25,319 bases of DNA. Origin: CAYLYP01 sp964387795. Its GTDB lineage: Bacteria > Bacteroidota > Bacteroidia > Bacteroidales > UBA7960. The position numbers and the translations under genes are program-made. The notes under the pieces were generated by a model. That model did no database searches. It was given only the letters and a program-made list of their open reading frames with translations, and was not told the DNA's origin. Location: NCBI GenBank assembly GCA_964387795.1, contig CAYLYP010000044.1:1-25319 (forward strand), given 5' to 3'. Positions 7,504 to 15,473 of the stretch are shown piece by piece; position 1 is the stretch's first letter; each line of letters begins with the position of its first letter.

Positions 7504-10500
7504 TTATGCCCTGAAACGATTTTTTACCTTTGATAATACAAAATACATACAAGGAACAATTATTAATGTGAGGAAGGTTGCAACCGTTAATCCAAAGATA
7601 ATTGTCCATGACAAAGGACCCCAATAAATTGCATTATCCCCACCAAAATAGATCTGAGGGTTCAGGTCAGTTATTAAGGAAACAAAGTCAAAATTCAGGC
7701 CTATGGCCAATGGTATAAGGCCTAGTACAGTAGTAACTGCAGTAAGGATAACCGGGCGGAACCTTGTCTTGCCTGCTGTTTCAAGGCATTTGGCAGTATC
7801 ACTATCCGGCAAAAAGGTTTTTTCAGAGCCTCCAAGTTCTATTCTTTTTTGTAAGCGCAGATAGTCTGAGTAATCAATAAGTACAATGGCATTGTTTACA
7901 ACAACACCAGCCAGGGCCACGATGCCTATTCCGGTCATGATGATCACAAAGCTCATATTGAACAGTGCAAGTCCCAGGAATACCCCTGCAGTGCTAAAAA
8001 CCACACTGGCAATGATGATTAAAGGTTTTACAACAGAGTTGAACTGTGTTACAAGTATGAGTGCAATTAATGAAACAGCAATAAGAAGAGCTATTACAAG
8101 AAAGAACATTGAATCCTGTTGTTCTTTTTGCTCTCCGGTAAACTCCATCTGGTATCCATCAGGAATTGTGTAGGAAGCCAGTACCTGTTTTATTTGGTTG
8201 TTGATGGATGTAGCATTGAACCCTGGCCTGATATTCGAGCTGATAGTGACTGCCCTTTTTAAGTCAATACGTTTTATGGCGTCAAAAGATTTATTGTTTT
8301 CAACATTGGCAATGGCAGAAATGGGTATTTGCATTACTCTTCCTGTTGCCATGTTCCTGAAAGTAATTTTCTGGTCTATCAGGGCAGTAATGTTATTTCG
8401 ATATTCAGGTTTTAGACGAAGCATGATGGGATATTTATCTTCACCTACCTTGAAGTTTGATACTTCCTTTCCAAACAGTGCTGTGCGTATTGTGCCTGCA
8501 ATCTGACGGGTTGAAAGCCCAAAGCGCCTTGCCTTGTCCCTGTCGATGCGAATAATAATATCGGGTTTATCTGTGTTCAGGTCTGATTTCAGGCCTTCAA
8601 TGCCATCAATCCTGGCATTTTCTATCAGGCTTTGGATGTCCTGGGTAATCTTTATTAATTGTTGAAGGTCTTTTCCACTGACTTCAATATTTATTGCTTT
8701 TCCAGAAGGAGGGCCCTGGGAGTTTTTTTCAATATTGAAATTAATACCGGGATATTTTCCAATGAGCGATTGGCTTATCTCGCTCATGATATCACTTGTT
8801 TTAATCCCTTCCCGTTCTTTAAAAGGAATAAAAGTGATTGTTATCCTTCCTTTGTTTGGAGAGTCACCAATCTTTGTCTGGTTTTCTCCAATAGCCCCTT
8901 TTCCAACGGTTGATTGAACTGATTTCACAATAGACCTATAGGGCGCTATGACTTTATCAACCCGTGCTTCAATAACCTTCATTGCTGAATCTGTTGCCAT
9001 AAGGTCAGTGCCAACTGGCAATTCGGCAATGACATTAATGTATTTTGGTTCATTAACAGGGAAAAAGTTCACTTTTGGCTGTTGGGAAAAGTAAAATGTA
9101 ATTGATATGATTAAAAATGCAACGGTCCCAAGTATAAAAAATATGGGGTTTCGCCCTTTAAGCGAGAAACGTATTGCACGTTCGTAAGTCGATTCCAAAT
9201 AGGGAAGCACTTTATTCTCAAACACCCTGCCCAGGGGAGCCAACGCAAATTGACCGAAGGCATATAAAATGGAGCCAATCAAAAATATATTTCCCCAGAT
9301 ATTTAATTTAAAAATATAGAAGATGCAAGCAATAAGTAAACAAATCCCAATGATGATAAGCTTGGTTTTTTGATTGAGTTTATTGTTCTTCTTTTTGTCT
9401 TGTTTTTCATGATAAAAAATATAGCTGAATACGGGAACGAACAACAACGCCACAACAAGGGACGATGTTAAAACAATAATCAATGTTATTGGCATGTATT
9501 TCATGAACTCACCAACCATGCCTTCCCAAAAAGCAAGCGGAAGAAAAGCTGCAAGTGTAGTGGCTGTTGAAGCAATAATGGGCATGGCAATTTCACTGGT
9601 GGCAAGTTTGGCTGCATCAAAGACACTATGGCCATTTTGAATAAACCTGAATATGTTGTCAACCACTACGATGGCATTATCTACAAGCATACCCAGTGCC
9701 ATGATTAAAGAAAACAATACTATCATGTTGATTTGTATATCTGCCAATCCAAAGACAACAAATGACATGATCATTGACAGGGGGATTGAAATTCCCACAA
9801 AAAGTGCATTCTTCAAACCCAGGAACAGGTATAATATCAGCACTACCAATATGACAGCAGAGATGATATTGTTTTCAAGGTTGCCGAGCTGGTTTCTTAT
9901 TTCTTCACTTTGATCATTTGTAATTGTGATTTTTAAATCATCAGGAATCAATCCTTTTTCCCTTGACCCATCAAGTATATTAAAAATCTTTTGTGTGGCA
10001 GATAAGAGGTTTTCCCCACCTTTCTTGATTACCTGTAATGTGATAACGCTTTGTTTGTTGAGACGGCTGATGCTTTTTTGCTCTGCATAACCATCTTTAA
10101 TTGCCGCGATATCTTTTAAATAGACGATATTGTTGTTCTCCTGTTTGATGATGATATTCCCAAGCTCCGATACATCTTTGAATTCGCCAGTGGTCCTAAC
10201 CGACCATCTTGTCTTATCGTTAAGCAATATTTGTCCTCCGGCAATAGAGATATTTTCTGAGGCAATAGCATTTTCAATATCACCAAAACTGATTTTTAAA
10301 GCTTCCATGCTAAGCGGGTTAACATCGATGCTTATTTCCCTTTCTTCTATTCCTGAAATCTCCACTTTTGATATTTCAGGGATAGCTTCAATTTCTTCTT
10401 CAAGATAATCGGCATACTTTTTAAGTTCGGCCAATGAAAACTCACCCGAAAGGTTTATGTTGATAATTGGGAATTCGGAAAAGTCAACATCCAAAACAAT

Positions 10501-10917
10501 TGGGTCGGCGGGCAAATCAGAAGGCAGGTCGCTTTTGGCCCTGTCAACGGCATCTTTAACGTCCTGTAATGCATCTTTAATGTTCACATCCGTATTGAAT
10601 TCAACGATGATATCGCTGTTGTCCTGAGAAGATGTAGATCGTAAAGCTTTAATGCCATTAATGGTGTTGATTTCGTTTTCGAGAGGTCGTGAAATCAGGT
10701 TTTCCATGTCAACCGGGGGATTTCCGGGATATATGGTTTTAACGAGTACTGTGGGGATAACCACATCGGGGAAAAGCTCTTTTGGGAGCCTTGAATAGGA
10801 TAACAAACCAAAAATACCAAGCATGACAGCAAGCAATAAGACTGTATTCTTATTTTTCAGGGCCATTGCAATTGCTTTTGATTCCCTGATATTGTGAGTT
10901 TTATCTGATTGGTCCAT
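7504..10917 (-). CDS. RND efflux permease (AcrB-like superfamily)
   Basis: This 1137-aa inner-membrane permease is the last gene of the tetR-tolC-adaptor-permease operon. It has the RND layout: TM1 at about 23-42, a first large periplasmic loop, TM2-6 between about 350 and 500, a second loop from about 612 to 930, and TM8-12 to the C-terminus. TM4 carries GMLVDNAIVVVDN with Asp413, the conserved proton-relay aspartate; the neighbouring second aspartate of AcrB is Asn414. TM10 has GVVVNNAIVLID, so the AcrB lysine position is occupied by Asn1008/Asn1009, as in several other RND subgroups. Residues about 519-560 add a lysine-rich linker and two extra hydrophobic segments between TM6 and TM7, making it about 90 residues longer than AcrB. 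The substrate is unknown. A drug or lipophile exporter is more likely than a heavy-metal one, because no Met or Cys pair is seen, but this is inference. Confidence 0.93.
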   Translation of the reverse strand: MDQSDKTHNIRESKAIAMALKNKNTVLLLAVMLGIFGLLSYSRLPKELFPDVVIPTVLVKTIYPGNPPVDMENLISRPLENEINTINGIKALRSTSSQDNSDIIVEFNTDVNIKDALQDVKDAVDRAKSDLPSDLPADPIVLDVDFSEFPIININLSGEFSLAELKKYADYLEEEIEAIPEISKVEISGIEEREISIDVNPLSMEALKISFGDIENAIASENISIAGGQILLNDKTRWSVRTTGEFKDVSELGNIIIKQENNNIVYLKDIAAIKDGYAEQKSISRLNKQSVITLQVIKKGGENLLSATQKIFNILDGSREKGLIPDDLKITITNDQSEEIRNQLGNLENNIISAVILVVLILYLFLGLKNALFVGISIPLSMIMSFVVFGLADIQINMIVLFSLIMALGMLVDNAIVVVDNIFRFIQNGHSVFDAAKLATSEIAMPIIASTATTLAAFLPLAFWEGMVGEFMKYMPITLIIVLTSSLVVALLFVPVFSYIFYHEKQDKKKNNKLNQKTKLIIIGICLLIACIFYIFKLNIWGNIFLIGSILYAFGQFALAPLGRVFENKVLPYLESTYERAIRFSLKGRNPIFFILGTVAFLIISITFYFSQQPKVNFFPVNEPKYINVIAELPVGTDLMATDSAMKVIEARVDKVIAPYRSIVKSVQSTVGKGAIGENQTKIGDSPNKGRITITFIPFKEREGIKTSDIMSEISQSLIGKYPGINFNIEKNSQGPPSGKAINIEVSGKDLQQLIKITQDIQSLIENARIDGIEGLKSDLNTDKPDIIIRIDRDKARRFGLSTRQIAGTIRTALFGKEVSNFKVGEDKYPIMLRLKPEYRNNITALIDQKITFRNMATGRVMQIPISAIANVENNKSFDAIKRIDLKRAVTISSNIRPGFNATSINNQIKQVLASYTIPDGYQMEFTGEQKEQQDSMFFLVIALLIAVSLIALILVTQFNSVVKPLIIIASVVFSTAGVFLGLALFNMSFVIIMTGIGIVALAGVVVNNAIVLIDYSDYLRLQKRIELGGSEKTFLPDSDTAKCLETAGKTRFRPVILTAVTTVLGLIPLAIGLNFDFVSLITDLNPQIYFGGDNAIYWGPLSWTIIFGLTVATFLTLIIVPCMYFVLSKVKNRFRA

Positions 10918-10929
10918 TTTATATCAATG

Positions 10930-10950
10930 TATTTTTTTGTTTTGCTTAAA
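10930..10950 (-). repeat. 21-nt leader box, copy before the permease
   Basis: This 21-nt box begins 12 nt upstream of the permease start. It matches the box at 12123-12143, before the adaptor start, at 20 of 21 positions. On the minus strand it reads TTTAAGC, then AAAAC and an A-tract. It may be a translation-enhancing A-rich leader or a shared regulatory site. Confidence 0.5.
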
Positions 10951-10954
10951 GGGC

Positions 10955-12115
10955 TTATTTGTCTGACAATCCTATCAGCTCATTGGCATCAACGAGCTTG
11001 ATCATCTTTCTGTCTGTTATCTGGTTATGTCCCTGGACAATTAAGCTATCACCGGTTTTTAGCCCTTTAGTAATTAAAGTTTTGCTTTCAGATACAGTGC
11101 CCCTGTCCACATATTGTTTTCTTGCAATAATCTCATTTCCTTCACGTCCTGCCAGGTACACAAAACTCCCTCCTTCATCCTGCTTGATTAAAATGGATGG
11201 GACTAAAATAGCTTCGTCCTGTTCAAAGCTTTTAAGAGAAACAGAAGCCACCAGATTTGGTTTTATTTTTTCTCCCTGGTTATTGATCAGAAACTGGACT
11301 TTAAATGTCCGGTTGTCAGGATTAATAACATTACCGACCCGTATCACAGGTGATATTATTTCCAAATCGGGATAGGTTGCAAAGGTAATAACAGCCTGAT
11401 CGCCTTCTTTTATTAATGGAAGATAGCTTTCAGATATTTCACAGTTTACATAAAGTTTTGCAAGGTTAACAATAAGCACTGCCTTTTGTCCGGGCATTGC
11501 AAGCTCTCCTTCTTTAACCATGATATCATCAATTATTCCACTGAAAGGGGCTTTGATAACTGCCATGTTCCGCTGCGATTCAAGGGTTTTTAAGCGGGCT
11601 TCAAGGCTCTCTTTGTTGGTTTTTGCCTGTAAGTATTGAAGCTCTGAACCTATTTGCTGGTCCCAAAGTTCCTTTTGTTTTTCATAAGTCACTTTAGCCA
11701 GATCAAGTGAGGTTTTTATTTCAAGGATAGAATTGTCGGTAATTGTTGTGTTAAGCTTAATAAGCGCTTGCCCGGCTTCAACCCTTTGGCCTTTTTTTAC
11801 AAAGACTTTTTCGATCTGTCCATTGATTTCGGGGCTTATGTATGCCTGATTAACTGCTTCAACAATCCCGTTCACCTTAATAGAATGATCGAATCCTGAA
11901 GGCTTAAGTTCCTGAATAGAAACTGCCTGTCGTGCATTTTCATTCAAATCCACTCCCATAGTGGCCAATTGCCCCTCTAAAGTTGCAATTTCCTGGTTAA
12001 GAAGACCAATTTGTTCGCGCTTTTTTGAAATCTCTTTCCTGATAGTATCTGGATTGCTCTCTTTGTTGCATCCTGCAAACATTACAATCAAAAGTATGAA
12101 TAGGATTTTTTTCAT
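10955..12115 (-). CDS. RND periplasmic adaptor (membrane fusion lipoprotein)
   Basis: This 386-aa HlyD/AcrA-type adaptor links the permease to the outer-membrane factor. The N-terminus is a lipoprotein signal with the lipobox MFAGC (Cys16). Residues 24-60 form a short coiled coil. The first half of the barrel-sandwich (lipoyl-like) domain includes VSPEING-type sequence (AYISPEINGQIEKVFVKKGQ, 91-110), followed by an alpha-helical hairpin at about 130-185. The second lipoyl half is AVIKAPFSGIIDDIMVKEGE (185-204). The beta-barrel and membrane-proximal domains run to the end, with the typical GLKTGDSLIVQG. It lies 37 nt upstream of the permease gene and is certainly co-transcribed with it. Confidence 0.93.
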   Translation of the reverse strand: MKKILFILLIVMFAGCNKESNPDTIRKEISKKREQIGLLNQEIATLEGQLATMGVDLNENARQAVSIQELKPSGFDHSIKVNGIVEAVNQAYISPEINGQIEKVFVKKGQRVEAGQALIKLNTTITDNSILEIKTSLDLAKVTYEKQKELWDQQIGSELQYLQAKTNKESLEARLKTLESQRNMAVIKAPFSGIIDDIMVKEGELAMPGQKAVLIVNLAKLYVNCEISESYLPLIKEGDQAVITFATYPDLEIISPVIRVGNVINPDNRTFKVQFLINNQGEKIKPNLVASVSLKSFEQDEAILVPSILIKQDEGGSFVYLAGREGNEIIARKQYVDRGTVSESKTLITKGLKTGDSLIVQGHNQITDRKMIKLVDANELIGLSDK

Positions 12116-12122
12116 CTGTGGA

Positions 12123-12143
12123 TATTTTTTTGTTATGCTTAAA
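12123..12143 (-). repeat. 21-nt leader box, copy before the adaptor
   Basis: This is the partner of the box at 10930-10950 (20 of 21 identical) and lies 7 nt upstream of the adaptor start codon. Finding it before two consecutive operon genes, but not before the tolC gene, suggests a role in expression of the pump subunits or a local duplication. Confidence 0.5.
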
Positions 12144-12251
12144 ATGGAACTCTTTGTTTGCTAATCCAATTAATCCCGGTGATTGTTTTTTATTTGCAAA
12201 CATGTTTGTTTCATCTTAGCTGTATTTTTTTTTTGATGATTTTTCTTTTGT

Positions 12252-13634
12252 TTATTTATTTGAAACACCTAATGCTGTTTCAAGTTTTTTATAGGCATCG
12301 AGCACATTAAAAATTGCAGAGAAATAATTCGACTGTGCTTTGAGCAATTGGTCATTGGCTTGTGTTAGTTCCATACTGGAAGCCATTCCACTGTTGAATT
12401 TTGCTTCAGTATGGCGAAGGATTTTTTTTGCAAGTTCCATATTGCCTTTTTCTACTTCATATTTTTCATAAGCTGTTTGAAGTTCAGCTTTTATGTTGAT
12501 GACGTCAAGTTGTAAGGATTGCTCAGTTTGTAACCTCAGATTGTTTACTTTTTCTACTTCCAGCTTCGCCTGGCTTACCTTTGCCATCCTCATGCCACTG
12601 CTAAAAATGGGAATATTGAGTGAAACGCCGACCATAGTGGTTGGATACCAGGGTTTCCATTGTTCACCAAAATTAAATTCATTTCTTAGTGCGCTTTGCT
12701 GATGGGAAAAGAAGGCTGACATACTGGGTATGAGCGAAGCCTTTTCCCTTCGTAACGAGAGTATCTTAAGCTCTTCCTGGGTCTTTATCAAGCGCATGTC
12801 GATATGGTTATCTGCAACAAATTCTTTTACCAGCAGGTTCTCCAGCAATAAGCCATCCATAAGGTTTTCAAGGGAATTTGTAAGAATAATGGGTTGCGCA
12901 AGGTCAATGCCTATCTGGAATTTTAAAAGTTGTTCGGTCAGCAGTACCTGTCGGTCAAGGTTTAAAAGTGCATTGCTAAGGTTGGCTTCGGTAAGCCTCA
13001 ATTGGTCAAGTTTAATCTCATCAGCAAAGCCTGCTTTGTATTGTTGCTCTGTTTCTAAGAGTGTTTTTTTGATATTATTGAGGTTTTCAATCGTAATATC
13101 CCTGTTCTCACGAAACATCCGTGCAGCAAAATAAGTCCTGCTTACCATATTTTTAACTGTAGTTTCGGTTTTTTCAATATTGTTAAGCGCCAGTTCGCTA
13201 TATATCTTTGCGGCCTGTAATCCTACGATATATCCCCCGTCAAAGAGAAGCTGCGATACCTTAACCGCCCCATTTACATTATATTCTGTGCCAAACTTTA
13301 TTTCCATCAGTTCACCCTCCGGTCCTCCAAAGTATTTGGCAGGCAACAACTGGGCCATGATGTCAATATTGTATTGGAATGAAGCTGAGGCACTTATCTG
13401 GGGTAGTCCTATGGCTATTGTTTCCCAAATCTTTTTTTGAGATATCTCAAAATCTTTATTGGCATTTTTAACCTGAAAGTTATACTCAATGGCCATCGAA
13501 CGGGCACTGTCAATGCTTAAGAGGAGGGTGTCAGCACTTTGCCCATATACTTCTGGCATACAAATAAATGCAATGCAGGTAAGTGAGAGTGTCAGATTTT
13601 GATAAAATGTTTTTGAAAAGGCCTTTTTTTTCAT
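12252..13634 (-). CDS. TolC-family outer-membrane efflux channel
   Basis: This 460-aa outer-membrane factor has a signal peptide of about 31 residues (ending ...MPEVYG). Two repeated long helical hairpin regions are visible, typical of the OEP domain. The first includes LLSIDSARSMAIEYNFQVKN and YFAARMFRENRDITIENLNN. The second includes LKFQIGIDLAQPI, the SLNIPIFSSGMRMAKVSQAK segment (a family hallmark) and a final ELTQANDQLLKAQSNYFSAI. It forms the trimeric exit duct for the adaptor and permease encoded downstream. The gap to the adaptor is 136 nt and AT-rich, so an internal promoter there is possible. A 75-nt gap separates it from the upstream tetR. Confidence 0.92.
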   Translation of the reverse strand: MKKKAFSKTFYQNLTLSLTCIAFICMPEVYGQSADTLLLSIDSARSMAIEYNFQVKNANKDFEISQKKIWETIAIGLPQISASASFQYNIDIMAQLLPAKYFGGPEGELMEIKFGTEYNVNGAVKVSQLLFDGGYIVGLQAAKIYSELALNNIEKTETTVKNMVSRTYFAARMFRENRDITIENLNNIKKTLLETEQQYKAGFADEIKLDQLRLTEANLSNALLNLDRQVLLTEQLLKFQIGIDLAQPIILTNSLENLMDGLLLENLLVKEFVADNHIDMRLIKTQEELKILSLRREKASLIPSMSAFFSHQQSALRNEFNFGEQWKPWYPTTMVGVSLNIPIFSSGMRMAKVSQAKLEVEKVNNLRLQTEQSLQLDVINIKAELQTAYEKYEVEKGNMELAKKILRHTEAKFNSGMASSMELTQANDQLLKAQSNYFSAIFNVLDAYKKLETALGVSNK

Positions 13635-13707
13635 TTTATAATGATTTTATTTTATTTTCAATGCCTTTAAATACAAAGGTGAGGAGGTGTGGCTTGGTTT
13701 AGTAAGG

Positions 13708-13720
13708 TGTCATTTTGACA
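13708..13720. promoter_or_regulatory. candidate operator (inverted repeat) over the tetR stop codon
   Basis: TGTCA-TTT-TGACA is a perfect 5-bp inverted repeat with a 3-nt centre. It spans the last codons of tetR, 74-86 nt upstream of the tolC start. TetR proteins bind short palindromes near the genes they control. The site is short, so chance is possible. Confidence 0.3.
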
Positions 13721-14366
13721 GAGTGTCGCTTTTTAGGTCTTCTGAACTTTTATAGGCAAGTTCGTACCTATTCATTTGCGATTGTAAATATTCGCGCCCT
13801 TTTTCGTTTGCAATGCCTCTGATATGGTATATGAAAAGCGTTTTAAATACCTCCTGGTAGGAGTATGTCCCATCAAAAAGAAAATTGTCATTTGCTGACA
13901 TTTCCATCCTCTGAACATAAGCTTTGGCAATGATTTCAATGTTCAGGTCTGAACTGTATATGCCTTGTTGTATGCCTATTTCCATGTTTTTAATAAGGTT
14001 TCTGGAAATGTAATCCCTTTTTGTTTGGGTTGTTTTTTGCCATATTGCAGGATAATACTTTTGTAAATCATAGGTGAGTGAATGGTTTACATCGCTCAGA
14101 TGCCTTGCCAAAAAACGACTGAGCTCTATTAATTGATCTATGGCATTGTAGGAATCGTTCCTGGGATCGAAAAATGATTCTATGTGTTTGTGTTGCTGTT
14201 CATCATGATAGTCCATCACTTTTTCAACCACTTCTTCCTTATCTTTAAAGTGCTGATATAGTGTTTTTTTTGAAATAGCCAATTCCCTGGCAAGGTCATC
14301 CATTGTAACACTTCGGATGCCATATTTCATGTACAGCTCTGAAATTCTTTTTATTAAATCCTCCAC
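13710..14366 (-). CDS. TetR/AcrR-family transcriptional regulator
   Basis: This 218-aa regulator has a textbook TetR DNA-binding domain at the N-terminus. Helices span about 1-48, with the helix-turn-helix SVTMDDLARELAISKKTLYQ (19-38) and the following HF, then a divergent helical ligand-binding domain. The start is GTG at 14366: it places the helix-turn-helix at the usual distance, no ATG lies upstream before an in-frame stop, and starting at the internal Met13 would remove helix 1. It is the first gene of the efflux operon and so most likely controls the pump, usually as a repressor released by a pump substrate. The ligand cannot be read from sequence. Confidence 0.9.
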   Translation of the reverse strand: MEDLIKRISELYMKYGIRSVTMDDLARELAISKKTLYQHFKDKEEVVEKVMDYHDEQQHKHIESFFDPRNDSYNAIDQLIELSRFLARHLSDVNHSLTYDLQKYYPAIWQKTTQTKRDYISRNLIKNMEIGIQQGIYSSDLNIEIIAKAYVQRMEMSANDNFLFDGTYSYQEVFKTLFIYHIRGIANEKGREYLQSQMNRYELAYKSSEDLKSDTLSK

Positions 14367-14712
14367 TTTGAATTGTTTTTTGAAAGTGTAAATGTATTAA
14401 TAAAAAACTTAGGAAACTATAAACAGGTAAAAAGTTTCTTTAGTTTATTATTATTACTATATATGTACATGGTAGATAATGTGCTAAATAGTTTGATAAC
14501 AGTTAGATATAAGCATTACTTTGATAAAAAAATCTCAATAAATAAAGATTTTATTAGTCTAATATCGTATATAAAAAATCAGATAAAGATGATAAAATAT
14601 CAATTACAAAGTAATTATTGTAAGAGAATAACAATGTAAAAGTTTATTTGATAATGAATCAGGGCATTAACAGGGTCTGCTGAAAAAGTAAATGAATTGT
14701 CATCAGCAAATA
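14367..14712. other. very AT-rich spacer upstream of the efflux operon
   Basis: These 346 bp separate the yggS end from the tetR start. The stretch 14401-14640 is only about 20% GC by my count (47 of 240 bases), roughly half the window average. No credible gene is seen. An imperfect inverted repeat AGGAAACT/AGTTTCTT (14411-14418 with 14433-14440) lies 45-75 nt upstream of tetR and could be a regulator site. The tetR promoter must be here, but I could not find a clean TAnnTTTG box. Confidence 0.7.
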
Positions 14713-15381
14713 TTAATAAACCCTTTGTCCAAAGATGGCAGTTCCAATGCGTACCATAGTGCTGCCCTGTTCAATAGCAATTGGGTAATCATCGCTCATG
14801 CCCATTGAGATTTCTGAAAATAAAGGATTGTTAGGGAAAAAGCCCTGTTTAAGTTCATTGAAATAATTACGGAGGGAAGCGAATTCATTTCTTACCTGAT
14901 TTTTGTCATCAGTGAAAGAAGCCATACCCATAAGTCCCCTGATACGTATATTTGTAAAAGTGGAGGTTTCGGGATTCAATAGCAATTCTTTAGCTTCAGG
15001 GAGTGATAGGCCGAATTTTGTTTCTTCAGAGGCAATATACATTTGAATCAAACAGTCTATATGCCTGTTGTGTTTTAATGCTTCGTTATTTATCGTTTTC
15101 AAAAGCTTAAAACTATCAACCGAATGGATCCAATTGACAACAGGTGCAATATATTTAACTTTGTTTGTTTGCAGGTGCCCGATAAGGTGCCATTCAATAT
15201 CGGAGGGCAGCTTGTCAACTTTTTCCATCAACTCCTGAACTTTATTCTCACCAAATACTTTTTGCCCGGCCTGATAGGCTTCTGATATCTCTGAAACACT
15301 ATGGTTCTTGGAGACGGCAATAAGTTTTACTTTTTCAGGTAAAGAATGAAGGATGTTTTTTAAATTTTCGGAAATTTGCAT
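14713..15381 (-). CDS. YggS/PROSC-family pyridoxal-phosphate homeostasis protein
   Basis: This is a 222-aa PLP-binding protein with an alanine-racemase-type TIM barrel. Motifs, counted from the chosen start: LIAVSKNH with the PLP lysine Lys25, FGENKVQE (43-50), WHLIGHLQTNK (64-74), RGLMGMASF and SMGMSDDYPIAIEQGSTMVRIGTAIFG near the C-terminus. The family has no known catalytic activity; it buffers PLP and influences amino-acid and vitamin B6 balance. The frame is open for ten more residues (MFVLIFLPLM, from 15411), but these are hydrophobic, unlike the family. MQISENL aligns with the usual N-terminus, so I start at 15381 (an adjacent ATG at 15384 is also possible). It is divergent from guaA. 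Confidence 0.92.
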   Translation of the reverse strand: MQISENLKNILHSLPEKVKLIAVSKNHSVSEISEAYQAGQKVFGENKVQELMEKVDKLPSDIEWHLIGHLQTNKVKYIAPVVNWIHSVDSFKLLKTINNEALKHNRHIDCLIQMYIASEETKFGLSLPEAKELLLNPETSTFTNIRIRGLMGMASFTDDKNQVRNEFASLRNYFNELKQGFFPNNPLFSEISMGMSDDYPIAIEQGSTMVRIGTAIFGQRVY

Positions 15382-15408
15382 CATTAAAGGAAGAAATATT
15401 AAAACAAA

Positions 15409-15416
15409 CAAAAATA
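15409..15416 (-). promoter_or_regulatory. possible -7 box for yggS
   Basis: On the minus strand this reads TATTTTTG, matching TAnnTTTG, about 28 nt upstream of the chosen start codon. No clear -33 element is seen. The position also argues against a translation start at 15411, because that codon would lie within the promoter. Confidence 0.35.
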
Positions 15417-15438
15417 CAAAACCATCCTGAAAAAACCG

Positions 15439-15469
15439 CTTTAAGTTTCAGATAGTATTGTTAATTTTG
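15439..15469 (+). promoter_or_regulatory. possible promoter of guaA
   Basis: TAATTTTG (15462-15469) matches the Bacteroidota -7 box, with a partial -33 (CTTT) 19 nt upstream. The ATG follows four bases later, so the transcript would be leaderless or nearly so if this box is used. Confidence 0.35.
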
Positions 15470-15473
15470 TCAA

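Noticed and set aside
7881..10408. Plus-strand open frames of 80-100 aa inside the permease gene
   Set aside because: They are antisense shadows of a long, clearly coding RND gene with no independent start signals or motifs.
11997..12203. 68-aa frame overlapping the adaptor start (-)
   Set aside because: It overlaps the lipoprotein signal sequence of the adaptor in another frame. The adaptor is a certain gene, and this frame has no family features.
14373..14639. 88-aa open frame in the AT-rich spacer (+)
   Set aside because: It uses a TTG start and has a low-complexity Lys/Asn/Ile/Tyr composition expected of random 20% GC DNA. It has no recognisable motif and no promoter.
14678..14708. Hairpin TGCTGA/TCAGCA as the yggS terminator
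   Set aside because: The stem is only 6 bp with a 19-nt loop, and no T-tract follows on the minus strand.
15382..15411. Extended N-terminus for the YggS protein (MFVLIFLPLM)
   Set aside because: The family starts at the equivalent of MQISENL, and the extension overlaps a predicted -7 promoter box.
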